Source: CAZBDU01 sp964490725 (GTDB taxonomy: Bacteria > Spirochaetota > Spirochaetia > SZUA-6 > DRHE01). Taken from it: a DNA stretch of 43,614 nt. The notes under the pieces were generated by a model that made no database searches, was not told the origin of the DNA, and worked only from the letters and a program-made list of their open reading frames with translations. Within the stretch, counting starts at the first letter, position 1. Every line of letters starts with the position of its first letter. This document shows, piece after piece, positions 22,997-30,116 of this stretch. The stretch is taken from positions 1 through 43,614 of the forward strand of contig CAZBDU010000042.1 in the NCBI GenBank assembly GCA_964490725.1, in the 5' to 3' direction. The position numbers and the translations under genes were made by a program.

Positions 22997-24187
22997 ATGG
23001 ACCGCAGAGAGCTGGAGCGACGGATAGGCGCCCTGGGGCGGCTGGGCCTGGGAGGGCTGCGCCAGGCGGACCTCCTCCTGAGCTGGGACAGGAGCAGGGA
23101 GGAGGTGCTGGCCATCCTGGAGGCTGCGGAGATCCTGGCGGGCATGAGAGCCGCCGGCGTCTCGCCGCGGATCTTCGATTCCGGGCTGGCGGTATCGATC
23201 TTTCGGGACAAGTCCACCCGGACCCGCTTCAGCTTCGCCGCCGCCGCGGACCTGCTGGGCCTCTCGGTGCAGGAGCTGGAGGAGACGAAGAGCCAGATCG
23301 CCCATGGCGAGACCGTGCGAGAGACCGCCAACATGATCTCCTTCCTCGCCGAGGTGATCGGCATCCGGGACGACATCTACCTCGGGGAGGGGCACAGAGG
23401 GATGCTGGAGGTGTCTGCCGCGGTGCGGGAGGGCTTTCGCGAGGGGGTGCTGCCGCAGGTCCCGGTGGTGGTGAACCTGCAGTGCGACCTCGACCATCCC
23501 ACCCAGAGCCTGGCGGATCTGCTGCACCTGGTGCACGCCGCCGGAGGGGTGGAGAACCTCCGGGGCAGGAAGCTCGCGGTGAGCTGGGCCTACTCCCCTT
23601 CCTACGGCAAGCCTCTTTCGGTTCCCCAGGGGGTGATCGCCCTGATGAGCCGGTTCGGCATGGAGGTGGTGCTGGCCCACCCGGAGGGCTACCGGCTGAT
23701 CCCCGAGGTGGAGGAGCTGGCGGAGCGCCAGGCCCGGGAGAGCGGTGGCTCCTTCAGGCGAGTCTCCTCCATGGAGGAGGCCTTCTCCGGAGCAGACTTC
23801 GTCTACCCCAAGAGCTGGGCTCCCTACGCGGTGATGCAGCGGCGCACCGAGCTTCTGCGCGCCGGCGACCGGCGCGGGCTTTCCGAGCTGGAGGGCGAGG
23901 CCCTGGCGGAAAACAGCCGGCACCTGGACTGGGAGTGCGGCGAGGCGCTGATGGCGCGCACGAAGGAGGCGCTGTACCTGCACTGCCTGCCCGCCGACAT
24001 CTCCGGGGTGAGCTGCGAGCACGGGGAAGTGGCGGCTTCGGTGTTCGAGCGCTTCCGGATCGCCACCTACCGGCAGGCCGGCTACAAGCCCTACATAATT
24101 GCGGCGGCGATTCTCCTGGCCAAGGCTTCCGACCCGGTGGCGGTGCTGGAGCTGCTCGCGGAGCGGGCGGCGGCCCGGGTGAGGTAG
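22997..24187 (+). CDS. ygeW: YgeW-type knotted carbamoyltransferase
   Basis: A 396-residue member of the aspartate/ornithine carbamoyltransferase superfamily, the same length as E. coli YgeW. Carbamoyl-phosphate site FRDKSTRTRFSF, the DHPTQSLADLLHL block and HCLPADISGV are present. The reaction and second substrate of YgeW proteins are not settled; a role in purine or ureide breakdown has been suggested from neighbourhoods elsewhere. Here it follows the VWA gene by 29 bp, which is an unusual setting and may reflect read-through only. Ends in a run of Ala and Arg. Confidence 0.9.
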   Translation: MDRRELERRIGALGRLGLGGLRQADLLLSWDRSREEVLAILEAAEILAGMRAAGVSPRIFDSGLAVSIFRDKSTRTRFSFAAAADLLGLSVQELEETKSQIAHGETVRETANMISFLAEVIGIRDDIYLGEGHRGMLEVSAAVREGFREGVLPQVPVVVNLQCDLDHPTQSLADLLHLVHAAGGVENLRGRKLAVSWAYSPSYGKPLSVPQGVIALMSRFGMEVVLAHPEGYRLIPEVEELAERQARESGGSFRRVSSMEEAFSGADFVYPKSWAPYAVMQRRTELLRAGDRRGLSELEGEALAENSRHLDWECGEALMARTKEALYLHCLPADISGVSCEHGEVAASVFERFRIATYRQAGYKPYIIAAAILLAKASDPVAVLELLAERAAARVR

Positions 24188-24229
24188 CCCGCGGGGCGCC
24201 CCGTCTCACCCGGCCCGCCGGTCCCGGAG

Positions 24230-25168
24230 CTATCGGGCAATGCGGATCTGGCCGGACACAGTGCCGATGGACACCGGGTTGTCTGCGGCGCCGACCTGGC
24301 CGCGCAGCGCGTGCCGCACTCCGCTCTGCGCCCCCTCCATGCGAATGGGGAAGGCGCAGCTGATCTGGCCGGAGGTGGAGCGGGCGTCCAGGAGGAAACC
24401 GGCGCCCTCCGGCAGGGTCAGGGTGACATCGCCGGAGACGCTGCGGATCTGGACCCGATTGGCGAAGCCGGCGTAGCCAACCTGGATTTTCCCGGAAGTG
24501 CTGCCGGCCTTCAGGTCGCCGGTGAAGCCCTGCACGGCGATGTCTCCGCTCACCGTGGAGAGCTCGGATTCCGCGCTGCGCAGCTCCCGGGCGCTGAATG
24601 CCCCGGAGGTGGTTCGCATGAGAAAGGAGCCTGTTTCCACCCGCCCCAGCCGCATCTGTCCGGAGGTGGTGCGCACCTCGAGGGCGCTGTAGAGGTGGTC
24701 GTCCAGCTCGATGTCGCCGGAGACGCTGCGCGCGGCCAGGCGACCCTGGTAGCCGGAGGGGATCCACACCTCCAGACGCAGGCTGCCGCCGTAGAAGCCC
24801 ACCACCGGCTTGTGCTCGATTCTGGCCCGAAGCGTGCCACCGGTCACGCCGGTGGACAGCTCGGGGACCTGCTCCGGCGAGGCAGCGCGCACCGATCCGT
24901 GAAACCGCAGGCTAACCGACTGCTCCCCGCCGGTGCGCACCAGCAGATCCGAGCTCACGGTTCCCAGGTCGATCCGCTCCAGCCCGGAAAGGGGGAAGCT
25001 CTCCTGCCGGTCCACCTCGACGGTCCTGCCGGAAAGGCCGACCAGTCCCGTGCCCGCTCCCAGGCCGAACACGGTCGTGAGGAGCCAGGCGATCGCGGCC
25101 AGTGCCACCGCCACCGCCGCCACCGTGGCGGTGATCAGCGCCACCTTTGTCATTCTGTTCCGGTTCAT
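24230..25168 (-). CDS. DUF4097 membrane-anchored adhesin-like protein
   Basis: A 312-residue DUF4097 protein. An N-terminal membrane helix (about 9-35) leads to a right-handed beta-solenoid made of repeats such as VRTTSGQMRL, MRTTSGAFSA, STVSGDIAVQ, SVSGDVTLTL. This family commonly sits with PadR regulators and DUF1700 proteins, as it does here; its function is not established. Start ATG 25168 has GGGAGG upstream, and the gene follows DUF1700 by 5 bp. Confidence 0.9.
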   Translation of the reverse strand: MNRNRMTKVALITATVAAVAVALAAIAWLLTTVFGLGAGTGLVGLSGRTVEVDRQESFPLSGLERIDLGTVSSDLLVRTGGEQSVSLRFHGSVRAASPEQVPELSTGVTGGTLRARIEHKPVVGFYGGSLRLEVWIPSGYQGRLAARSVSGDIELDDHLYSALEVRTTSGQMRLGRVETGSFLMRTTSGAFSARELRSAESELSTVSGDIAVQGFTGDLKAGSTSGKIQVGYAGFANRVQIRSVSGDVTLTLPEGAGFLLDARSTSGQISCAFPIRMEGAQSGVRHALRGQVGAADNPVSIGTVSGQIRIAR

Positions 25169-25173
25169 GGTCT

Positions 25174-25758
25174 TTACCTCCCGATCCTTGGATTGACGAT
25201 GCGGGCATTCAGCCGCAGGTAGCGGGCGGTCCCGCGCCAAAACAAGCGAGTGAGCTGCCACATGCCCAGCAGGGCCAGCACTCCGATGGCGCTGACGGCC
25301 ACCGAGGCCGGCACCACAAACAGGGTGGGGAGCCCTCCCAGGCTGACGGCCTGGGGAAGCAGCGGCCTCAGAATCAGGGCCAGGAGAGCCGCCACCCCGG
25401 AGAGGGACAGCGCGGCGGCGGCGGCCCACAGCGAGACCAGCACGGCCACCACTGCGAAGAACGGCCCCAGAACGAAAACCACGTTGAGGAACCCCAGGCT
25501 GAGGGAAGCGAACGCGGCCCGGACCACGCTGCCCGCCCTGTTCCGCTCGGAGCCCTCCGCCAGCATGGCGTCCACCCGGAAGGAACGGCCCAGGGTCCTG
25601 GGATTGCCCAGGGAGGCGGCGATCTCCTCCTCGCTCTTGCCCTCCGCTGCGGCGGCGCGGAAGTGCTCCTCGTAGTCGTAGAGGATCTCCGACTTCTCCC
25701 GCTCCGCCAGATTGCCCAGCGAGCGTTTCAGCTCGATCAGGAACTGTTGCCTGTTCAT
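25174..25758 (-). CDS. DUF1700 membrane protein
   Basis: A 194-residue protein: a soluble helical start (RQQFLIELKRSLGNLAEREK, then YEEHFRAAAAEGKSEEEIAASLGNP), followed by about four membrane helices. This pattern is DUF1700. Members are usually encoded with PadR regulators and thought to form a membrane-stress or envelope-sensing unit. The start ATG 25758 overlaps the padR stop (ATGA). Confidence 0.9.
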   Translation of the reverse strand: MNRQQFLIELKRSLGNLAEREKSEILYDYEEHFRAAAAEGKSEEEIAASLGNPRTLGRSFRVDAMLAEGSERNRAGSVVRAAFASLSLGFLNVVFVLGPFFAVVAVLVSLWAAAAALSLSGVAALLALILRPLLPQAVSLGGLPTLFVVPASVAVSAIGVLALLGMWQLTRLFWRGTARYLRLNARIVNPRIGR

Positions 25759-26075
25759 GCTACCTCCTCCTCGGCGATCAGGGCGCTCACTCCGCCCACA
25801 AACCGATTCCACTCCTGCAGAAGCTCGGCGGCGTATTCCTTGCCCTTGTCGGTGATCTGGTAGTACTTCCGGGCCGGACCCTCCGCGGATTCCTGGATGT
25901 AGCTGCTGAAGTAGCCTTCCGCGGTCAGCCTCCGCAGCAGTGGATAGATCGTGCCTTCGGAGATGTCGATCTTCCTGGAGATGGTCTGCACCAGCTCGTA
26001 GCCGTAGTAGTCGCGCCGGCACAGCACCACCAGGACGCACAGCTCCAGCACGCCTTTCTTGAATTGCACGTTCAT
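25755..26075 (-). CDS. PadR family transcriptional regulator
   Basis: A 106-residue winged-helix repressor. The N-terminal DNA-binding part contains LCRRDYYGYELVQTISRK, EGTIYPLLRRL and the wing GPARKYYQITDKGKEY; the C-terminal helix is the dimer arm. First gene of a padR-DUF1700-DUF4097 operon; an inverted repeat overlaps its -10, so autorepression is likely. GGAGG precedes the ATG. Confidence 0.95.
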   Translation of the reverse strand: MNVQFKKGVLELCVLVVLCRRDYYGYELVQTISRKIDISEGTIYPLLRRLTAEGYFSSYIQESAEGPARKYYQITDKGKEYAAELLQEWNRFVGGVSALIAEEEVA

Positions 26076-26108
26076 GACGCCTCCTGTGCACTATCGTTCT
26101 TCGCTCAC

Positions 26109-26127
26109 TACTATATAATACATAGTA
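26109..26127. promoter_or_regulatory. candidate PadR operator (inverted repeat)
   Basis: TACTAT, 7-nt spacer, ATAGTA: a perfect 6-bp inverted repeat in an AT-rich island. It covers the -10 region of the padR operon promoter, as expected for an autorepressor site. Confidence 0.6.
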
Positions 26128-26140
26128 CCTGCCGAGGCAA
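26112..26140 (-). promoter_or_regulatory. promoter of the padR operon
   Basis: Minus strand TTGCCT (26140-26135), 17 bp, TATATA (26117-26112). The predicted start is about 30 nt before the padR ATG, leaving room for the GGAGG site. Confidence 0.5.
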
Positions 26141-26182
26141 GTATGTTGCGAACGTTTTTCTGCAGGCCGGGGCCGGGGTTCC

Positions 26183-26211
26183 TTGTCCCGCCGGCGCCGG
26201 CGCCGTAGCTT
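26183..26211 (+). promoter_or_regulatory. promoter of the truncated methyltransferase
   Basis: TTGTCC at 26183-26188, 17 bp, TAGCTT at 26206-26211, then 8 nt to ATG 26220. Confidence 0.35.
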
Positions 26212-26219
26212 TTGAGGTG

Positions 26220-26508
26220 ATGCTTTCCGCGTCCCGCCGGCTGGGCAGGCCGGCCTGCAGGCTGGTAGTCGATCCCCTGCTGCATGGGATGCGCCGCACC
26301 GCGGCGCGCCGGGTGGTGGGGAAGCTGTGCGGCCGTCCCGGGGCGCACCTGCTGGAGGTGGGATGCGGCACCGCGGAGCAGGCGCTGGAGCTGGCGCGCC
26401 GGGGAGTGCGGGTGACCGGCGTGGACATCGCGCCGCAGCTCTTTCCTCCGGCGGACCGCCTCCCGGTGGGGCTGCACCTGCTTGCGGCGGACGCCCGGCA
26501 GCTGCTGC
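26220..26508 (+). pseudogene. SAM-dependent methyltransferase, 5' fragment
   Basis: The first 96 codons of a class I methyltransferase: the SAM-binding motif HLLEVGCGTAEQALELA is at about residues 43-60, and VTGVDIAPQL follows. Homology runs to LLAADARQL, where post-I should continue, and then stops. From 26509 the same frame is antisense to a MalQ fragment, so the 293-codon open frame (26064-26945) is not a real gene. Start ATG 26220 with GAGGTG. Confidence 0.7.
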
Positions 26509-26882
26509 TGCAGCCGAAAGGCTCCCCCGTAGTGCGTCCGGTCCCGATCCCACCCCGCCGCCTCCCCCACGGCGGCGGCCAGCATTTCCTCTGCCAGCAG
26601 GCCGCCCCAGCGGGGATCCCTGGCCAGCGGCGCCGCGGCGATGGAGAAGGGGTTGCGGGCAGAGACGGTGCCTTCGTAGGGCGAGGGGTTCCCGGGGCCG
26701 GTCTGTCCCTGAGGGCGCAGCTGGATGCCGTTGAAACCCAGCTTCCGCGCGAAGGCCAGGAAGCGGCGGCCGGCGCCGCCGTAGGGCGTGCCGCGGCCGA
26801 TGTCCTCCTCCTGCGGCGGCGCCGCTTGCGCAACCCCATCGGGCCGGGGGTCTGCGAAGACGGGCCGGTCGGGGCCGGTCAT
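26509..26882 (-). pseudogene. 4-alpha-glucanotransferase (MalQ-like), 5' fragment
   Basis: The first about 125 codons of a 4-alpha-glucanotransferase of the kind that begins EDIGRGTPYGGAGRRFLAFA, then GFNGIQLRPQGQTGPGNPSP and NPFSIAAAPL. The family enzyme is several hundred residues; here it ends near THYGGAFRLQQ at the junction with the convergent methyltransferase fragment. No catalytic acid remains, so the product cannot be active. The junction lies in a CTG/CAG-rich stretch at 26497-26514. Confidence 0.7.
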
Positions 26883-26887
26883 GCTGC

Positions 26888-26917
26888 TTGCCGCGCCGGG
26901 AGAAATACCAGTAGACT
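26888..26917 (+). promoter_or_regulatory. possible promoter of the DUF1858 gene
   Basis: TTGCCG at 26888-26893, 18 bp, TAGACT at 26912-26917, about 45 nt before the GTG. Confidence 0.35.
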
Positions 26918-26963
26918 GGCCAGGGAAATCCGGCCTGCCCCTTGAGCGGCAGGCAGGAGGAGC

Positions 26964-27215
26964 GTGGCAGGCGTGAAAGAAATCGACCTGGAGAAGTCCA
27001 TCTACGAGCTCACCGAGGCGCACCCGGAGCTGATCCAGGCGCTGAAGGAGCTGGGCTTCGCCGGCGCCGCCAACCCCGTGGTGCGGCGGACCCTGGGGCG
27101 AACCATGACCCTGCCGGAGGGCTGCCGCAGGCAGGGGCGCGACCTCGCCGAGGTGCTCCGGGAGCTCGCCGCCCGCGGCTTCCGAGCGCGGGGGGCAGGC
27201 GGCGCCTCCGGGTGA
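26964..27215 (+). CDS. DUF1858 domain protein
   Basis: An 83-residue protein with the DUF1858 pattern: IDLEKSIYELTEAHPELIQA, LKELGF, NPVVRRTLGRTMTLPEGC. The domain is often fused to DUF438, hemerythrin or Fe-S cluster proteins, and is thought to be a small helical redox- or metal-linked module. Here it stands alone. GTG start with GGAGGAG upstream. The tail after residue 70 is Gly, Ala and Arg-rich and probably unstructured. Confidence 0.85.
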   Translation: MAGVKEIDLEKSIYELTEAHPELIQALKELGFAGAANPVVRRTLGRTMTLPEGCRRQGRDLAEVLRELAARGFRARGAGGASG

Positions 27216-27248
27216 GGCCGCCGGGAAGCCGCTCCCCCCGGGCTGCGC

Positions 27249-27277
27249 TTGGGAAAAGGCCGGGGCCGCGGTAGGAT
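27249..27277 (+). promoter_or_regulatory. promoter of the acetyltransferase gene
   Basis: TTGGGA at 27249-27254, 17 bp, TAGGAT at 27272-27277, 10 nt before ATG 27288; leader predicted to be only a few bases. Confidence 0.5.
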
Positions 27278-27287
27278 ACGGAAAGGG

Positions 27288-27854
27288 ATGAAGTACTTCC
27301 GCAAGCTCGTGGGCAAGAAGTGTTACCTCTCGCCGTTCAACCCGGAGGACGCCGAGAGGTACGCGGCCTGGCTGAACGACATGGAGGTGGTCCAGAATCT
27401 GACCCTGGTCCAGAAGGTGATTTCCCTGGCGGCGGAGAGGGAGAAGCTGGAAGAGCTCAGCAGGAAGGGGCACCACTACGCCATCGTCGAGTCTGCAAGC
27501 GACGAGCCCATAGGGGGCTGCGGCTTCGTCAACCTCGATCCGGTGGACGCAACGGCGGAGGTGGGAATCTTCATCGGCGACAAGGAACGTTGGGGGAGGG
27601 GCTACGGGGAGGAGGCCTTGCGGCTGCTCCTGGACTACGGCTTCAACATTCTCAACCTGCGCAACATCATGCTCCGGGTGGCCTCCTTCAACCTGCGGGC
27701 CCAGCGCTGCTACCGAAAGCTGGGGTTCAGGGAGATCGGCCGTCGCAGAAAGGCCCGGCTCATCCACGGACGGAGCCACGACGTGGTGTACATGGACATC
27801 CTGGCGGAGGAGTTCTCGGCTTCGAGCCTGCCCCCGCTGCCGCAGCAGGAGTGA
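27288..27854 (+). CDS. GNAT acetyltransferase, RimJ/RimL type
   Basis: A 188-residue N-acetyltransferase. The acetyl-CoA pyrophosphate loop is ERWGRGYGEEALRLLLDYGF, preceded by TAEVGIFIGD and followed by LRVASFNLRAQRCYRKLGF, the typical RimJ/RimL end. The acceptor (ribosomal protein, other N terminus or small amine) cannot be told. ATG 27288 begins where homology starts. Confidence 0.93.
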   Translation: MKYFRKLVGKKCYLSPFNPEDAERYAAWLNDMEVVQNLTLVQKVISLAAEREKLEELSRKGHHYAIVESASDEPIGGCGFVNLDPVDATAEVGIFIGDKERWGRGYGEEALRLLLDYGFNILNLRNIMLRVASFNLRAQRCYRKLGFREIGRRRKARLIHGRSHDVVYMDILAEEFSASSLPPLPQQE

Positions 27855-27954
27855 GCCCCCTCCGGGGTGGCGTGCGCCGGCGCGGCGGCCTCTGGCGGTC
27901 GGACTGTTGCGCGGTGTTGGTCACTGTCCCGCCTTGCTCCCCTCCGGCGGCGGG

Positions 27955-29841
27955 TCACTCCTCCACGCGCTTGCCCTCGTAGAGGATCGCGTAGTCGGTG
28001 GCTCTGGCCTTCTCCCACCACTCCTGGGGGACTACCTTCCAGTTGCCCAGCGCCCTGGGGGTGACCGTTCCCTGTCCCTCGATCCACTTCATAAGGTAGT
28101 AGCGCAGGTCCTTGACTGTGGAGGAGAGGGTGAGGGCGTCCAGATCCTCAGGCTTCAGGCCGGTGCCCCTGGTGATGTGCCCGCCGCCTCCGGTGGCCCG
28201 GTAGGAGTTGATGGCCACCGTGTAGGGCGCGTTCAGGTCGAAGGGGCGGCCGTCGCTGAACCCGAAGATGGTGATGCGCTCCCCGGGCTTCCTGGAGACA
28301 TCCACCGTGTAGTCGATCCCGGCCGCCGAGTCGTAGTTGTAGTAGCGGGTGGCCGTGTCGTAGCTCTTGTAGCGCTCGTTCCAGATCATCCTTCCGGCGG
28401 AGTCACGCTTGAAGTTGATCAGGTGATCGTCGGGGCCCGTCATGGTGCCGAACCAGCCGTTGTAGGAGTACTCCAGGAAGTCCTTGATCTGACGCCCGGT
28501 GAGCCGCATGGTGTACAGCAGGTTCTCGTACCGGTACAGGTTGAACATGTCCCGCACGTACACCTCCCCCTGGTCGATGCGGGCATCCGCGGACAGGGGC
28601 GCGGCGAAGGACACGTCGGCCCCGGTCAGTCCCAGCTGAATGATGTGGATCAGGTCCACGAAGGGGGAGTCGCCGAACATCGACTGACGGGTGGCGATGG
28701 TCTGCGTGAAGGTGCCGATGGGCTTGGCCACGTAGTCCTTCACCGACTGGACCACCCCCGCGAAGGAGGCCATGAACTCGGGATCCGGCGGGTAGTCCGC
28801 CACCTCCACGATCTCTCCGGCGAGGCTCTTCTCCCAGACGCCGCTTTCGGCATCCCAGCTGAACCCGGCCCGGGCCACCGCGGCGGTCCTGGCGTCATTC
28901 AGGCCCCCCAGGAGGAGCACGCGCTTCCCGTCCGGCCCTTCCACCCACTCGTTGTGCCCTGCGTGGTCGTGGCCCACGAAGATGAGGTCGAAGCCCGGCA
29001 CCTGCTGCGCCACCAGCAGCGCGGCGTTGGGGTTGTCCGCAGACTCGGCGGTGTAGCCGCCGTAGGTGAAGTCCGTGCCCGAGTGGAACAGCCCCACCAG
29101 CAGGTCCGGCTTTTCCCTGGAGAGGATCAGCGGCACCCACTTGCGGGCGCTCTCGATTGAGTCCTCGAACCTCATCCCCTCCCACAGGTCCCTGGGCAGC
29201 CAGGTGGGAATGGCCGGGTTGGTCAGGCCGAGCACCGCGATCCTGGCACCCCCCTTGGTGAACACCGCGTAGGCGGGGAAGTAGGGCTGGCCGGTGTCGC
29301 TGTGCACGGCGTTGGCGGCCAGCCAGGGGAAGTGGAACTGGCCGGGCAGCCGGTCGTACACGTCGTGTCCCGCTTCGATGTCGTGGTTGCCGATCGCCCC
29401 CGCGTTGTAGCCCATGTAGTTCATCACCTGGGCGGCGATGTGAAGGTCGGCGGTGTCTTCGAAGTTCGAGTAGTAGACCACCGGCTGCCCCTGCAGGATG
29501 TCGCCGTCGTCCAGAAGCAGCATCTCCAGCCCGCTCTCGGCCCGCCGAGCCTTGAGGTAGGAGTAGAGTTGAGCCAGGGAGGTGGGCGCCGGCCTGTCGT
29601 TGATGAAGTCGTAGGGAAAGATGGCGCCGTGCACGTCGGTGGTCTCCACCAGCTCCAGGGTGAAGGGCTCCCTGGCCTCCGGCGCAGGCGCCTCGGGTGT
29701 GAGTGCCTCGGCGGTCGGGGTCTCCGCGGCCGCAGGCGCCGACGGTCCGGTGGCGCACCCCGCCAGGCCAAGGGCCAGAGCCAGTAGCACGAGCACCGAC
29801 AACGCCGCCGGTGCGCGCAGGAATCTCTCGATCCGTTTCAT
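27955..29841 (-). CDS. lipoprotein 5'-nucleotidase / cyclic phosphodiesterase (UshA-like)
   Basis: A 628-residue surface enzyme. Signal peptide with lipobox LAGC (Cys about 29), then a Pro/Ala/Glu linker. The N-terminal metallophosphatase has ETTDVHG, LLDDGDILQG, GAIGNHDIEAG and FVGHDHAGHNE as metal ligands. The C-terminal 5'-nucleotidase domain starts about residue 370 and includes YRYENLLYTMRLTGRQIKDFLE. Expected to release phosphate from extracellular nucleotides or 2',3'-cyclic nucleotides. GGAGG precedes the ATG. Confidence 0.93.
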   Translation of the reverse strand: MKRIERFLRAPAALSVLVLLALALGLAGCATGPSAPAAAETPTAEALTPEAPAPEAREPFTLELVETTDVHGAIFPYDFINDRPAPTSLAQLYSYLKARRAESGLEMLLLDDGDILQGQPVVYYSNFEDTADLHIAAQVMNYMGYNAGAIGNHDIEAGHDVYDRLPGQFHFPWLAANAVHSDTGQPYFPAYAVFTKGGARIAVLGLTNPAIPTWLPRDLWEGMRFEDSIESARKWVPLILSREKPDLLVGLFHSGTDFTYGGYTAESADNPNAALLVAQQVPGFDLIFVGHDHAGHNEWVEGPDGKRVLLLGGLNDARTAAVARAGFSWDAESGVWEKSLAGEIVEVADYPPDPEFMASFAGVVQSVKDYVAKPIGTFTQTIATRQSMFGDSPFVDLIHIIQLGLTGADVSFAAPLSADARIDQGEVYVRDMFNLYRYENLLYTMRLTGRQIKDFLEYSYNGWFGTMTGPDDHLINFKRDSAGRMIWNERYKSYDTATRYYNYDSAAGIDYTVDVSRKPGERITIFGFSDGRPFDLNAPYTVAINSYRATGGGGHITRGTGLKPEDLDALTLSSTVKDLRYYLMKWIEGQGTVTPRALGNWKVVPQEWWEKARATDYAILYEGKRVEE

Positions 29842-29917
29842 CGCCGCCCCTCCTTGTCTTCGAACTGCCGTCCACCTGCCGGGCCGCCTGGCCCAGCGGC
29901 GTGCAGTCGCAGCTATG

Positions 29918-29947
29918 ATTCTAGGGCCTGGGATTCGGCGCGGTCAA
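29918..29947 (-). promoter_or_regulatory. promoter of the nucleotidase gene
   Basis: Minus strand TTGACC (29947-29942), 18 bp, TAGAAT (29923-29918), leaving a leader of about 70 nt with a good ribosome-binding site. Confidence 0.6.
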
Positions 29948-30081
29948 CGAAACAGACCCGTCGGACCCGCCGCCCCTCCGGTCCGCCCGAAGGGCGGGCA
30001 CCTGGCGGGGGCGCCTCCGCCATTCCCCCCCCGGGCCTCGGGGCCGGAAGGGTCTCCCCGGGCAGTCCGGCAACGGCGGGC

Positions 30082-30109
30082 TTGACGGACGCCTGGGGGC
30101 TGCCACAAT
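30082..30109 (+). promoter_or_regulatory. promoter of the sulfatase gene, leaderless type
   Basis: TTGACG at 30082-30087, 16 bp, CACAAT at 30104-30109, then 7 nt to GTG 30117. Confidence 0.45.
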
Positions 30110-30116
30110 GATGCCG

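Noticed and set aside
26064..26945. Long open frame that looks like an intact 293-codon gene
   Set aside because: Only the 5' part has methyltransferase sequence; the rest is antisense to a MalQ fragment.
30108..30116. Tandem ATG ATG as sulfatase start
   Set aside because: The first overlaps the -10 and no ribosome-binding site precedes either; GTG 30117 fits the spacing seen at other genes. Low impact on the product.
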